From positions 1,070,605 through 1,134,604 of the forward strand of contig NZ_MU158690.1 in assembly GCF_015209965.1 (NCBI RefSeq): a DNA stretch of 64,000 nucleotides. The letters run 5' to 3'. Position 1 is the stretch's first letter, and every line of letters starts with the position of its first letter. Source of the stretch: Sphingobacterium pedocola (GTDB lineage: Bacteria; Bacteroidota; Bacteroidia; Sphingobacteriales; Sphingobacteriaceae). The notes beneath the pieces are model-generated. The model did not search any database and was not told where the DNA came from. It saw nothing but the letters and a program-made list of their open reading frames with translations. The translations under genes were made by a program, and so were the position numbers. Shown here piece by piece: positions 17,541 to 27,100 of this stretch.

Positions 17541-17999
17541 TTAATGGTTCTCTTTATCCTTTGTGTTCATGATGATCGTAACGGGGCCATCGTTAAGTAA
17601 GTCGATCTTCATGTCGCCACCAAATATTCCGAGTTGTACTTCTTTTCCTAATAAGGTGCTTAAATATTGTGCCATATCTGTGTATAGTGGTTTTGCGTTT
17701 TCAGGCTTCGCTGCACGGATAAATGATGGTCTGTTCCCTTTTTTTGTTTGTGCAAACAATGTGAATTGTGAGATTAATAAGATGTTGCCTTTCGCGTCTT
17801 GTACGGATTTGTTCATTAATCCATTCTCATCAGAGAAGATACGTAAATTAACCAATTTCTGACTTAACCACCTGATATCTTCAGCGGTATCATCTTCTTC
17901 TATACCCAATAGAACCAATAGTCCCTGTTCAATCTTGCCCGTAACGGTTTGATCAACCGTACAAGAGGCCCTAGTAACTCTTTGAATAACTGCACGCAT
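17541..17999 (-). CDS. dtd: D-aminoacyl-tRNA deacylase
   Basis: A protein of 152 residues, the usual Dtd length. It hydrolyses D-aminoacyl-tRNA for chiral proofreading. The signature SQFTLFAQTKKGNRPSF and the C-terminal cross-subunit Gly-Pro motif NDGPVTIIM are intact. The start MRAVIQRVTRASC is the conserved N-terminus. It is followed on the same strand by the MazG-like gene. Confidence 0.95.
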   Translation of the reverse strand: MRAVIQRVTRASCTVDQTVTGKIEQGLLVLLGIEEDDTAEDIRWLSQKLVNLRIFSDENGLMNKSVQDAKGNILLISQFTLFAQTKKGNRPSFIRAAKPENAKPLYTDMAQYLSTLLGKEVQLGIFGGDMKIDLLNDGPVTIIMNTKDKENH

Positions 18000-18181
18000 G
18001 GGGTAAAAGTAACAAGTAAAAAGGGAAAAATCAAAAGTGAAAAATCCAGCTTGTTTGCCTCTCGGAAGACCAGTGCCGTTAAGTCAGCGATATCCTGTCT
18101 TTTGACGTCATATCGATGAGGAACGAGGAGATATCTAAGAACGCGAGGGGACGGCACTGTGAAAGTAAATCACAGATAAAG

Positions 18182-18215
18182 TAAAAAGCGAATCCGCAGA
18201 TTTGCAGATTCGCTT
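18182..18215 (-). terminator. Rho-independent terminator of the thiamine TonB receptor
   Basis: Read on the minus strand, AAGCGAATC-TGCA pairs with its complement (stem 18186-18215) and is followed by a short T-run. It begins 24 bases after the stop of the receptor gene. Confidence 0.6.
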
Positions 18216-18239
18216 CTAAAAAAATCTAACACCTAATTC

Positions 18240-20693
18240 CTAAAATCTGATATTTAATCCCAGCATAAAGTTCGTTTCTGCCTGTGGATAGTAGAAATTG
18301 TAATGGTATCGATTACCTGCTGTATCCATCGATCCCCAGGTATATCCATTTGTTTGATATCTGCTATTGAATATATTATTTACACTTAAATTTAAATCAA
18401 TGCGTTCTATTCCCCATGTTGAAAAGCTGTACACTGCTCTTACGTTGTTTACAAAAGAAGGGTCAATGCTCCGCTCCTCTGCAGAAGTGTTGTCAAGATA
18501 CATTCTGGAAACGTATTTACTGATAAAACTAAAGGACAACGGCTTAATGGGGCTGTACGTCAAATCATTGCTTAATACCGTTGAAGGCGACATACTAATA
18601 TTCGTTTTGTCGTAGGTGATCGGTTTTAGCTCTACCAAATTCCAATCATCATCATATACCGAATTGTACTCCACAAAGTTTTTGATCTTATTATCACTCA
18701 AGGCAGCCGTTGCTTTCCATACAAACTGAGGACTAATTGTCCAAGCGCCGTCAAATTCAATACCAATGCGGTAGCTGTCGTCTACATTTTGCCTAATCGT
18801 ACTGCCGACATCGTTCAGCGCTCCTGTATTAATAAGCTGGTCTTTATAAAACATGCCATAGACATTAGCACCAATATTGAAGCTTTCATTTTTAAATCGG
18901 TATCCTGCTTCTATATCTTGCATTTTTTCGGGTTTTGGAAACTCGTTTAATGGATTTTCGACATAATCTTTTCGTACCGGCTCCTTACTGGCGTAGGCAT
19001 AAGAAGCATAAAAATTCGATTGTGGATTCACAAAATAGGTGAAGCCAATTTTCGGGTTAACAAAGTTCAACTTATCTTCAAAATCCAGATCCTTAATCTT
19101 GTCGTCGTCTCCTTCAATGCGATAGTAGAGATTACGGTATTGTATATCCAGGTTTATAAGCCAGTTCCCAACGCTGTAATCTGTCTTTGCATAGATATTG
19201 AAATCATTTTTTTGTGCATCATTAAAATAGTATTTGTCATTAATTTCGCTATTTGATGCGTACCTTGCCCAGATCACTTCACCATAATGATCCCCACGAT
19301 ATTGGTTGTAAGCCCCTCCAACTGTAAATTTCAGGTTGTTAGAAGGGTTGTAATTCAGTCCATAGGTCAATCCATAAAAGTGATTGTCGAGCCATCTTCT
19401 ACGGATGAGATCGCTTTGTTCGATAGTTTCCGACCCTATCGCGACGGGAGCGATATTGTAATGCGCGAGTTCATCCTCCGTCCTATATTCTTCGTAATAC
19501 CCTGCACCTCTCGTATAGTGTAAGGCAGAATTCAAGCTTAACTTATCATTTATGATATTGGTATAATGTAAATGCGCATGTGTTTGCGTATAATTGTCCG
19601 TCTGGTTATCGTACGTGTAATAGTTATATTTTCTGTCTGCGTTTAGCAAGCGGTCCAGCTCTGGCCCGCCGTATATTTCCATCGCTCCAGCATAATCGCC
19701 TAATAAAGCTCTATCTCCTTTTATCAACGGTTCAGGAGTACCATACCACGCTTGGTAGGTCTTTTCTTTTCCAGAGAATACAGTTGCTTTTAAAATATGT
19801 TTATCGGTGTAAAGCCCACCGTCTACGTAAAAGGACTTTAGGTCTGAGGAAGCCCGTTCAATATAGCCATCAGATGCAATTCGTGACAGTCTGGCATTAA
19901 AGGCATATTTGTTGTTTAATAATCCCGATCCTACTTTTAATGTGTTTTTCCATGAATTATACGAGCCAAAGGAATTGTTGAGTTCGGCATAGGGTTCCGA
20001 TTCCAAGATATCAGTCTGTATATTTAATGAAGCCCCAAAAGCACCGGCACCATTTGTTGATGTGCCAATGCCACGTTGTACTTGAATACTTTGTGTGCTG
20101 GATGCAAAATCGGGTAAATTGACAAAAAACGACCCCATACTTTCCGCATCATTTAGTGGAATCCCATTTAAGGTAACGTTAATCCGCTCGTTATCGGAGC
20201 CGCGTACGGTCATTTTTGTATAGCCAATGCCCGCTCCTGCATCCGATCCGATGACTACACCCGGAGTCTGGTCTAATAAATAGGGGATATCTTGTCCGAG
20301 ATTCTTTCTGTGGAGCTCTTCTTTGCTGATATTTGTGTAAGTTGTCGCAGAATTCTCTTTGGCACGCGTGCCGTAAACAAAGATCTCTCCGGTTTGAATG
20401 CTGGCTATTTTAAGCTGAATAGTGATCTGTAAAGCAGTATCCGGACGAATAACCCGTGTCACTGTTGTATAACCGATATGGGTTACTTTTAACGTGTAAT
20501 TCTTTTGTGCCGGTGACTGGAATTCGGCGACTCCCGTCTCATTTGTGACGGAGTTAATTTGGTCTAACGATACGGTAGATCCAGGCAATGGCCTTTGATT
20601 TTCATCAACGACTTTGATAACTAATCGGTCTTGCGAAAAGCCTATCAATACCACAAGACATAATGTCAAAGTGACAATAAGTTGCTTAAACAT
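18240..20693 (-). CDS. TonB-dependent outer-membrane receptor, thiamine-regulated
   Basis: A protein of 817 residues. It has a signal peptide (FKQLIVTLTLCLVVLIGFSQ), a carboxypeptidase-like regulatory domain (about 22-110), a plug domain (about 120-230, GVVIGSDAGAGIGYTKMTVRG) and a 22-strand barrel ending in an aromatic F after MLGLNIRF. A TPP riboswitch precedes it. By Rodionov-type regulon logic, this marks it as the outer-membrane route for thiamine or a precursor, working with TonB-ExbBD. No inner-membrane thiamine transporter (PnuT-like) or thi gene is beside it, so it seems to be a single-gene unit with its own terminator. Confidence 0.88.
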   Translation of the reverse strand: MFKQLIVTLTLCLVVLIGFSQDRLVIKVVDENQRPLPGSTVSLDQINSVTNETGVAEFQSPAQKNYTLKVTHIGYTTVTRVIRPDTALQITIQLKIASIQTGEIFVYGTRAKENSATTYTNISKEELHRKNLGQDIPYLLDQTPGVVIGSDAGAGIGYTKMTVRGSDNERINVTLNGIPLNDAESMGSFFVNLPDFASSTQSIQVQRGIGTSTNGAGAFGASLNIQTDILESEPYAELNNSFGSYNSWKNTLKVGSGLLNNKYAFNARLSRIASDGYIERASSDLKSFYVDGGLYTDKHILKATVFSGKEKTYQAWYGTPEPLIKGDRALLGDYAGAMEIYGGPELDRLLNADRKYNYYTYDNQTDNYTQTHAHLHYTNIINDKLSLNSALHYTRGAGYYEEYRTEDELAHYNIAPVAIGSETIEQSDLIRRRWLDNHFYGLTYGLNYNPSNNLKFTVGGAYNQYRGDHYGEVIWARYASNSEINDKYYFNDAQKNDFNIYAKTDYSVGNWLINLDIQYRNLYYRIEGDDDKIKDLDFEDKLNFVNPKIGFTYFVNPQSNFYASYAYASKEPVRKDYVENPLNEFPKPEKMQDIEAGYRFKNESFNIGANVYGMFYKDQLINTGALNDVGSTIRQNVDDSYRIGIEFDGAWTISPQFVWKATAALSDNKIKNFVEYNSVYDDDWNLVELKPITYDKTNISMSPSTVLSNDLTYSPIKPLSFSFISKYVSRMYLDNTSAEERSIDPSFVNNVRAVYSFSTWGIERIDLNLSVNNIFNSRYQTNGYTWGSMDTAGNRYHYNFYYPQAETNFMLGLNIRF

Positions 20694-20756
20694 AATAAAA
20701 TTAAAATTTTTGAGTTAAACATACTATTGCAAGGGGTCACAATAGCTTTCATTTAA

Positions 20757-20863
20757 CCGCCCTTCCCTACGCTGGCATTATCCAGATCAGGTACGTCTCA
20801 TTTAAAGGAGACCGGGTATAATCTCAGCCTTACTTCATGTTCATTGAACAAGGCACCCCTAAT
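20757..20863 (-). promoter_or_regulatory. TPP (thiamine pyrophosphate) riboswitch
   Basis: On the minus strand the leader contains the classic THI-box blocks in order: GGGGTGCC at the 5' end, then GGCTGAGATTATACCC, a variable stem, ACCTGATCTGGATAATGCC and AGCGTAGGGAAG. These form the P1-P5 aptamer that binds TPP. It ends about 65 bases before the receptor ATG. No strong terminator lies between, so control of translation initiation is more likely, which is inference. Confidence 0.95.
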
Positions 20864-21028
20864 CGATGCTGCAAAGGTATTGCTTTTTATTCCTAAAATA
20901 AAATTTAATCTATTAATTTTATTTTGGAATCATTTTTGTAAGTTTACTATAAAATTCAATTACCCTTTTTATTCCATTGTATAGAAAGAGTTTATTAAAT
21001 ACATCACAACGACTATTAAGTAAAATAA

Positions 21029-22198
21029 ATGGTTAAATATTATTCAGCTGATATTGTAATGACAGTGAGTTCTACCCCTATAAAACAAGGTGTGGTCGCT
21101 GTCAATGAAGAGGGCGTTATTGAGGGAGTGTATGATAGTCATTCTATTCCCGATGGAGTTACAGTTAAGCGGTTAGCTGGTGTTCTGATCCCGGGATTTG
21201 TAAATACACATTGCCATGTGGAATTGTCGCATTTGCTTGGAAAGATTCCACAGCATACTGGTCTCCCAACTTTTCTCTCTGACGTGATGAGCAATCGGAA
21301 TTATACCGAAAAAGACATTTTGTCAGCCATGAAAAAAGCGGATGAAATGATGTTCAAGAATGGTATTCAGGCGGTGGGGGATCACGTTAATTCCGCAATT
21401 TCTGCTCCTATAAAAGAAAAAAGTAAGATTATTTATCACACTTTTGTGGAAATTATCGGTGTGAATAATGCAGAATTACAGGATAAAATAGATCATGCGC
21501 GGGATATCGAATTCCATTTTGATCCAGATCATTCATCTATAACTCCTCATGCTCCTTATTCGTGTACGAAGATGATGTTTAAAGCTTTTAAGAAGGCCAT
21601 TTCGGAAGGTAACATTATTAGTATCCATAATCAGGAAAGTGATGAAGAAAATAAATTGTTTCGGTATAACACAGGAGATTTCTTGACGTTTTACGCTAAG
21701 CAAGGGATTGACATGTCGGGATTCAAGGCACAGGCGAGGAATTCACTTCAATCGTATCTTCCGTATCTACCCGTAAATAACAGGATTATATTAGTTCACA
21801 ATACGTTTACTTCTTTAAAGGACATTGATTTTATTAATCGGATGAATAAAAAAGTGGTATTGTGTCTTTGTCCAAAAGCTAATTTATATATAGAGAATAC
21901 GCTGCCAAAACTTCCGGTTCTTGAGCAAGATAACCGTGATATAACTATCGGTACGGACTCCTTAGCATCGAACGACACATTGGATATTCTGGAGGAACTT
22001 AAAACGATACATACGCATTACCCAGATATTGATTTTAATAAAAGTATACGTTGGGCGACGCTTAACGGTGCCAAAGCACTTGGTTTAGACGCTCAGTTGG
22101 GATCCATAGAAGTCGGAAAAGCACCCGGGCTGGTCTTATTAAAAAATATGCAGCAACTTCGGCTTACAAAAAATGTACAGGTCGAGCGTATTGTGTAA
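21029..22198 (+). CDS. Amidohydrolase-superfamily deaminase/hydrolase (TRZ/ATZ-type)
   Basis: A protein of 389 residues in the metal-dependent amidohydrolase fold. It shows PGFVNTHCHVELSH (HxH metal site), a downstream His in ITPHAPYSC, ISIHNQESDEE and the catalytic Asp in IGTDSLASND. This layout fits the aminohydrolase group that includes SAH/adenosine and aminodeoxyfutalosine deaminases. The exact substrate is not readable. It is divergent from the thiamine receptor and followed by acylphosphatase after 80 bases. Confidence 0.82.
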   Translation: MVKYYSADIVMTVSSTPIKQGVVAVNEEGVIEGVYDSHSIPDGVTVKRLAGVLIPGFVNTHCHVELSHLLGKIPQHTGLPTFLSDVMSNRNYTEKDILSAMKKADEMMFKNGIQAVGDHVNSAISAPIKEKSKIIYHTFVEIIGVNNAELQDKIDHARDIEFHFDPDHSSITPHAPYSCTKMMFKAFKKAISEGNIISIHNQESDEENKLFRYNTGDFLTFYAKQGIDMSGFKAQARNSLQSYLPYLPVNNRIILVHNTFTSLKDIDFINRMNKKVVLCLCPKANLYIENTLPKLPVLEQDNRDITIGTDSLASNDTLDILEELKTIHTHYPDIDFNKSIRWATLNGAKALGLDAQLGSIEVGKAPGLVLLKNMQQLRLTKNVQVERIV

Positions 22199-22278
22199 AT
22201 CATAACGTTCATCCGAATAAATTGGTTATTGAGATATGAGTTTTTTTTCTAACGATAAGTTTGAGTACTTTTGTTGCA

Positions 22279-22554
22279 ATGAAGCATTGGAATATCATGG
22301 TTACGGGCAAGGTACAAGGTGTATACTTTAGAGCTACTACAAAAGCGGTTGCCGACCAATTGGGTGTAAAAGGATTTGTCTTAAATCAACCCGACGGGAA
22401 GTTATACATAGAAGCCGAGGGTGATGACTTCGGACTGGAATCCTTGGTCGATTTTTGCAACGAAGGACCGGATCGAGCAGAAGTGGAACACGTGGTTTAC
22501 GAGGAGTCTGCTCTCAAAGGTTTTACCAATTTTGAGGTGCTGAAAAAAAAATAA
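22279..22554 (+). CDS. acyP: Acylphosphatase
   Basis: A protein of 91 residues, the normal acylphosphatase size. It hydrolyses carboxyl-phosphate bonds. The catalytic Arg is in GKVQGVYFRATT and the catalytic Asn in GFVLNQPDGKLYIEAEG. The ORF is open upstream to a TTG at 22261, but the fold starts at the ATG 22279 (MKHWNIMVTG). It lies 11 bases before the flippase gene. Confidence 0.93.
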   Translation: MKHWNIMVTGKVQGVYFRATTKAVADQLGVKGFVLNQPDGKLYIEAEGDDFGLESLVDFCNEGPDRAEVEHVVYEESALKGFTNFEVLKKK

Positions 22555-22565
22555 ATAATCTTTCT

Positions 22566-24077
22566 GTGTCAGTAGTAAAGCGTTTTCTGAGTGATACCTT
22601 TATCTATGGTCTGTCGACTATAGTAGCGCGATTACTGAACTTTATCCAAACCCCCTTATTTATTAAGAAATTTGATACCGCTGTCTATGGCATATTTACA
22701 AATATGTATGCGTGGGCGGCTTTCATCAATACTTTTTTAGCTTTTGGGATGGAGACGACCTATTTTAGGTACCTAAATAAGGTTGAGGAGACTGAACGAC
22801 CTAAAGTGTTTAATACCACTTTTATTGTTGCCATATTGACCACTATTGTTTTCGTGTTTTCCCTGCTTACTTTTTTGCAACCAATTTCAATATGGTTTGC
22901 TAAAAATGGGTTACAGCAGGTATCGGACTATAGAAGCTATATATATTGCATGGGATTTACGTTAGCAGCAGACGCATTGGCAGTAGTGCCCTTTGCTAAA
23001 TTGCGGGCGCAGAACAGACCTATACGATATGGGTTGCTCAAGTTGATCAACATACTCGTGTTTATGGGGCTTAATGTGTTTTTTCTCGCCGGTGTCCCGT
23101 GGCTACTATCCCGATATCCCGAATTTCAAAATCATTTTTCTTGGTTTAAGGAAGGCTGGGTCGGTTATGTTTTTGTGTCCAACCTAGTGGCTAGTGTTAT
23201 TACACTTATCCTATTGTTACCACAAATCAAAGGCTTCTCTTTTGTGTTAGAAAGGCAATTACTGCGCTCTATGCTCTCCTATAGCTTTCCGATCTTCGTG
23301 GCCAATGTGTCTTATATTGTAAATGAGAATCTTGATAAAATATTACTCCCCCATTTAATACCCGGAGAACATGGAGAGAGTGATTTGGGAATTTATGGAG
23401 CTATAGCAAAGATAGCCGTCTTTCTTAGCATATTTGTTCAGGCCTTTCGTCTTGGAGCGGAACCCTTCTTTTTTTCATTTGCAAAAAATGAAAACGCTAA
23501 AAAGGTCTATGCACTGATTATGGAGTATTTTGTGGTGGCCATGATGTTGGTCATGGTAGGTCTTTCGATGAATATCGAATGGCTAAAATATTTCATCGAG
23601 GGGGGGGATGCTGAACAGTCTGCCAAATATTGGTCAGGACTTAACTTTATCCCGGTGATTTTGTTCAATTATGTATTGTTGGGCATTTACATGAATCTCT
23701 CGGTGTGGTATAAGCTGTCCGATCAAACCAGATATGGGTTATATATTTCAGGGGTAGGCGCTGTCATTACAAGTGTATTGTGCTATATTCTTATTCCTCA
23801 TTTTAGTTATGTAGGCGCTATATTGGTCACATCAATTGCGTATTCGGTAATGGTAAGCTTATCTTATATTTGGGGGCAAAGAAACTATGCCATACCCTAC
23901 GATCTTAAGAAAATGGGCATGTATATGTTTATAGGTACCGCTGCGGTCGCGGTAAATTATCTGTTTTTGGAGCGGAGCTTTTGGAGTGGAAATGCTATGT
24001 TGATGGGTTATATATTATTTATCGTTTGGCAAGAAAAAGTTTTTATTCGGCGTGTGTTAAAGTCTCTCGGAAATTAG
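22566..24077 (+). CDS. Polysaccharide flippase (MOP/Wzx-like membrane protein)
   Basis: A protein of 503 residues with about 12-14 predicted membrane helices. The N-terminus VVKRFLSDTFIYGLSTIVARLLNFIQTPLF is typical of the oligosaccharide flippases that export lipid-linked sugars across the inner membrane. A GTG start fits best. No glycosyltransferase cluster is next to it, so it may serve a general envelope glycan. Convergent with the HTCS gene. Confidence 0.85.
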   Translation: MSVVKRFLSDTFIYGLSTIVARLLNFIQTPLFIKKFDTAVYGIFTNMYAWAAFINTFLAFGMETTYFRYLNKVEETERPKVFNTTFIVAILTTIVFVFSLLTFLQPISIWFAKNGLQQVSDYRSYIYCMGFTLAADALAVVPFAKLRAQNRPIRYGLLKLINILVFMGLNVFFLAGVPWLLSRYPEFQNHFSWFKEGWVGYVFVSNLVASVITLILLLPQIKGFSFVLERQLLRSMLSYSFPIFVANVSYIVNENLDKILLPHLIPGEHGESDLGIYGAIAKIAVFLSIFVQAFRLGAEPFFFSFAKNENAKKVYALIMEYFVVAMMLVMVGLSMNIEWLKYFIEGGDAEQSAKYWSGLNFIPVILFNYVLLGIYMNLSVWYKLSDQTRYGLYISGVGAVITSVLCYILIPHFSYVGAILVTSIAYSVMVSLSYIWGQRNYAIPYDLKKMGMYMFIGTAAVAVNYLFLERSFWSGNAMLMGYILFIVWQEKVFIRRVLKSLGN

Positions 24078-24106
24078 AGAGAATTATGCTTGTTTTATGT
24101 GCCGTT

Positions 24107-27100
24107 TTATTTCATATTTAATTTGTGTTTGTTTCGTAAGGTTCCATATTTACGTTTGTATTCTGACGGTTTTAGACCGAAAAGTTTTTGAAATTGCTGG
24201 CGGAAGTATTTGATATCGCTGAATCCGGCGGCAAAGGCAGCTTCATTGATGTTGTGGTCCGTATTTATGAGCAATTGCGCAACTTTTCGCAGACGTATGT
24301 ATCGGATAAACTCATTTGCAGATTTGTCGGAAATAGATTTAATGCGTTTATACAAGTTCGAGTGGCTCATTCCGATTTGGTCGGCCAACATCTTAACCGT
24401 AAAATTCGGATTGTCTAGATGGCTCTCTACAATTAGTATAGCACGCTGAAGAAATTCCTTGTATTCATCGGATACTTTATGGGTATTTCCCTGCAACGTT
24501 ATCTCATTGTAAAAATAGGTTTGTAATGTGTTTCGGCTTTTGATGAGGTTTGTTACCCGAGCGACCAATATATCTTTATCAAAAGGTTTGGTAATGTAAT
24601 CGTCAGCACCGCCTTCCAGCCCTTTGAGTTTGATTTCAGGCGATGAGCTTGCCGTAAGTAAGATAACGGGAATATGGCTCAGTGAAGGATCGTTTTTTAT
24701 GGTAGCGCAAAGATCGACCCCGGATAGTGCGCCCATGACCACATCACTGATAATAATATGCGGTTCGATTTTGCTTAAACAGGTCAATGCCGTTTCTCCA
24801 CTGACGGCTTCATGAATGTCGAATTCTTTCTCGAATGTCTTCTTTATATATTTCCGTATGTCGTGATTGTCGTCTACGACGAGCATAATAGGTTTATCAG
24901 TAACAATTTCAGCGAGGTCATCGAGTTCTTTTTTTGCTTCCGCTATCTGTTCTATATTTGCCTGTTTCTCGTCTAGGTGATCCTGTTGCACTTCGCTCAT
25001 CAATTCGTCTAGAAATACGGAATGTTCAGCAACGTCCTCAAAAATAAGGTTACCTGCAAAGTGTACTTCACCTTTTAAAAGCATAAGTGTGAAGCAGGTT
25101 CCTGTGTCTTCTCCACTGCTGTAGGAGATCGACCCTTTATGGGTCTCGGCGAATTTTTTAACTAAGAACAGCCCGATACCGAATCCTTCCTTACCTACGC
25201 TGTTACTCGCATAATCTCGATGAAAAAGTTTGAAGATGTTATCTCCCACCGTATTAGGTATACCACAACCCGTATCGATGATTTGAATGGTCATTTTGTC
25301 GTCAGTTTGTTTTATTGACATCGTGACTTTCCCTCCACTTGGTGTAAATTTAATGGCATTGTTGATCAGGTTGAATAGACAGATTTCTAGTTTATCCCTG
25401 TCTCCCAAAATTTCACCATGCTCAAAATCACATAGAAACTGATAGTCTATTTGTCTCGAAGCCGCGTGCTGTTTAAAACATAGGAACACTTCATGGCATA
25501 GGCTAACAAGATCTATTTTAACCAGTCGTAAGCTGTCAAAATCGCTTTCGGCCTTTCGAAAAAGCAGCAGCTTATCCACTAGACTGAGTAGTCTTCTGGA
25601 GTTGTTGTAGATATTTGTCAGTTCCTTTGTGTCGGCATGTGCATCTGTTCCGTTGTATAGAATTTCTTTTATCGGATTTACGATTAACGTAAGTGGTGTT
25701 CGGAATTCATGTGCGATGTGCGTAAAAAAGGAGAGTTTTTTTTCATTAAGCTCTCTTTCTTTTTCCATTTCCAAATTGGCTAACCTGACTTTGTATTTAA
25801 GTTTCGTTTGGCGCTTTACGTAGATTATGTATATATATAGGGCGAAAATTGCCGACAGGGCATATAACGTATACGACCACCAGCTACGCCACCACGGAGG
25901 TAGCACTTCAATTTTGATGGTACGCTCCTCGTCGTTCCAGATCCCACTAGCGTCTGTTGATTTTATGCGAAGTGTATACCTGCCTTCTTTGAGGTGAGAG
26001 TAGTATGCATTGCGCTGTTTATCCACATAACTCCAGTCTTTGTCCCAGCCTTCTAAAAAATAAGCATACTTTATTTTGTCGGGAAAGGAATACTCTAAAG
26101 CCGCAAAACCGACAGAGAGAACGGCCTCATTATAAGGGATGGTTAAATGTTGGAGAGCCGATAGATCGGTCTTTTTTTCTTCATCAAAAAGGTGGAATGA
26201 ATTGTTATTAATCAATAAGTTAGTAATAGCTATTCGTGGCGGTTGAATATTGAGCTTAATTTGTGCAGGTTGGAAAATATTAAATCCTCTGATGCCTCCA
26301 AATATCATCTCGCCGTTTTTTAATTTAAGCGCTGCATTATAGCTAAACTGATTGCTTTGCAATCCATCTGATTCATAAAAGTTTTGGAAACTTTCTTGAA
26401 GTGGATCAAATTTAGATATGCCATTATAAGTAGATATCCAAAAATTCCCCAGTTCGTCTTCCAATAGATTGAGTAGGGTATTGCTTGCCAACCCATCGGA
26501 ATCTGTGAACCGCGTGTATTTTTTTGACGCTTTATCGAATTTCAAAAGACCTCCCCCTTCCGTTCCGATCCATAAGATATTACCTTTCCCTTTGTGTATA
26601 AATCGTATCGGACTTCCAATCGAAACCGTGCTGGTGCGCATCGTTAATAGGTCGAGTCGTGTCAGGTCTGCCCAACTTCCAAACCAAAATGTATATTCGT
26701 CTTCTTCGTAGATGCTAATTGCATCGTATATAGGTACGTCTAAGGGAACGAACTGATCTTTTTTACGATCTAAGGTTAAAACCGATCCTCCATTAAGTGT
26801 AGAGGCCCATATTCTGTCGCGGCTATCCTTATAAAGTCGCCATACCGCGTGGTTAAGATGGGTGCTATTGGGATAGAAACAATTGTACCGAATGGTTTTT
26901 CCGGTCTTTTCGTTCAATTTAATGATGCCGTCGCCATACGTGCTTAACCAAATGTCGTCATTCTTATCTAGTACAATTCCGGTAACGAATCCATCGTTTA
27001 GCGTCGTCGATACCAGCTTGTTTTTGCGTCTATCCCATTTCATTAAGCCGGCGCCATCCGTTCCTATCCATACATCTCGATCTCGTCCTTCAGCAAAGGA

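Noticed and set aside
17900..18157. 85-codon minus-strand ORF near dtd
   Set aside because: It overlaps the dtd start in another frame, and no family is recognised.
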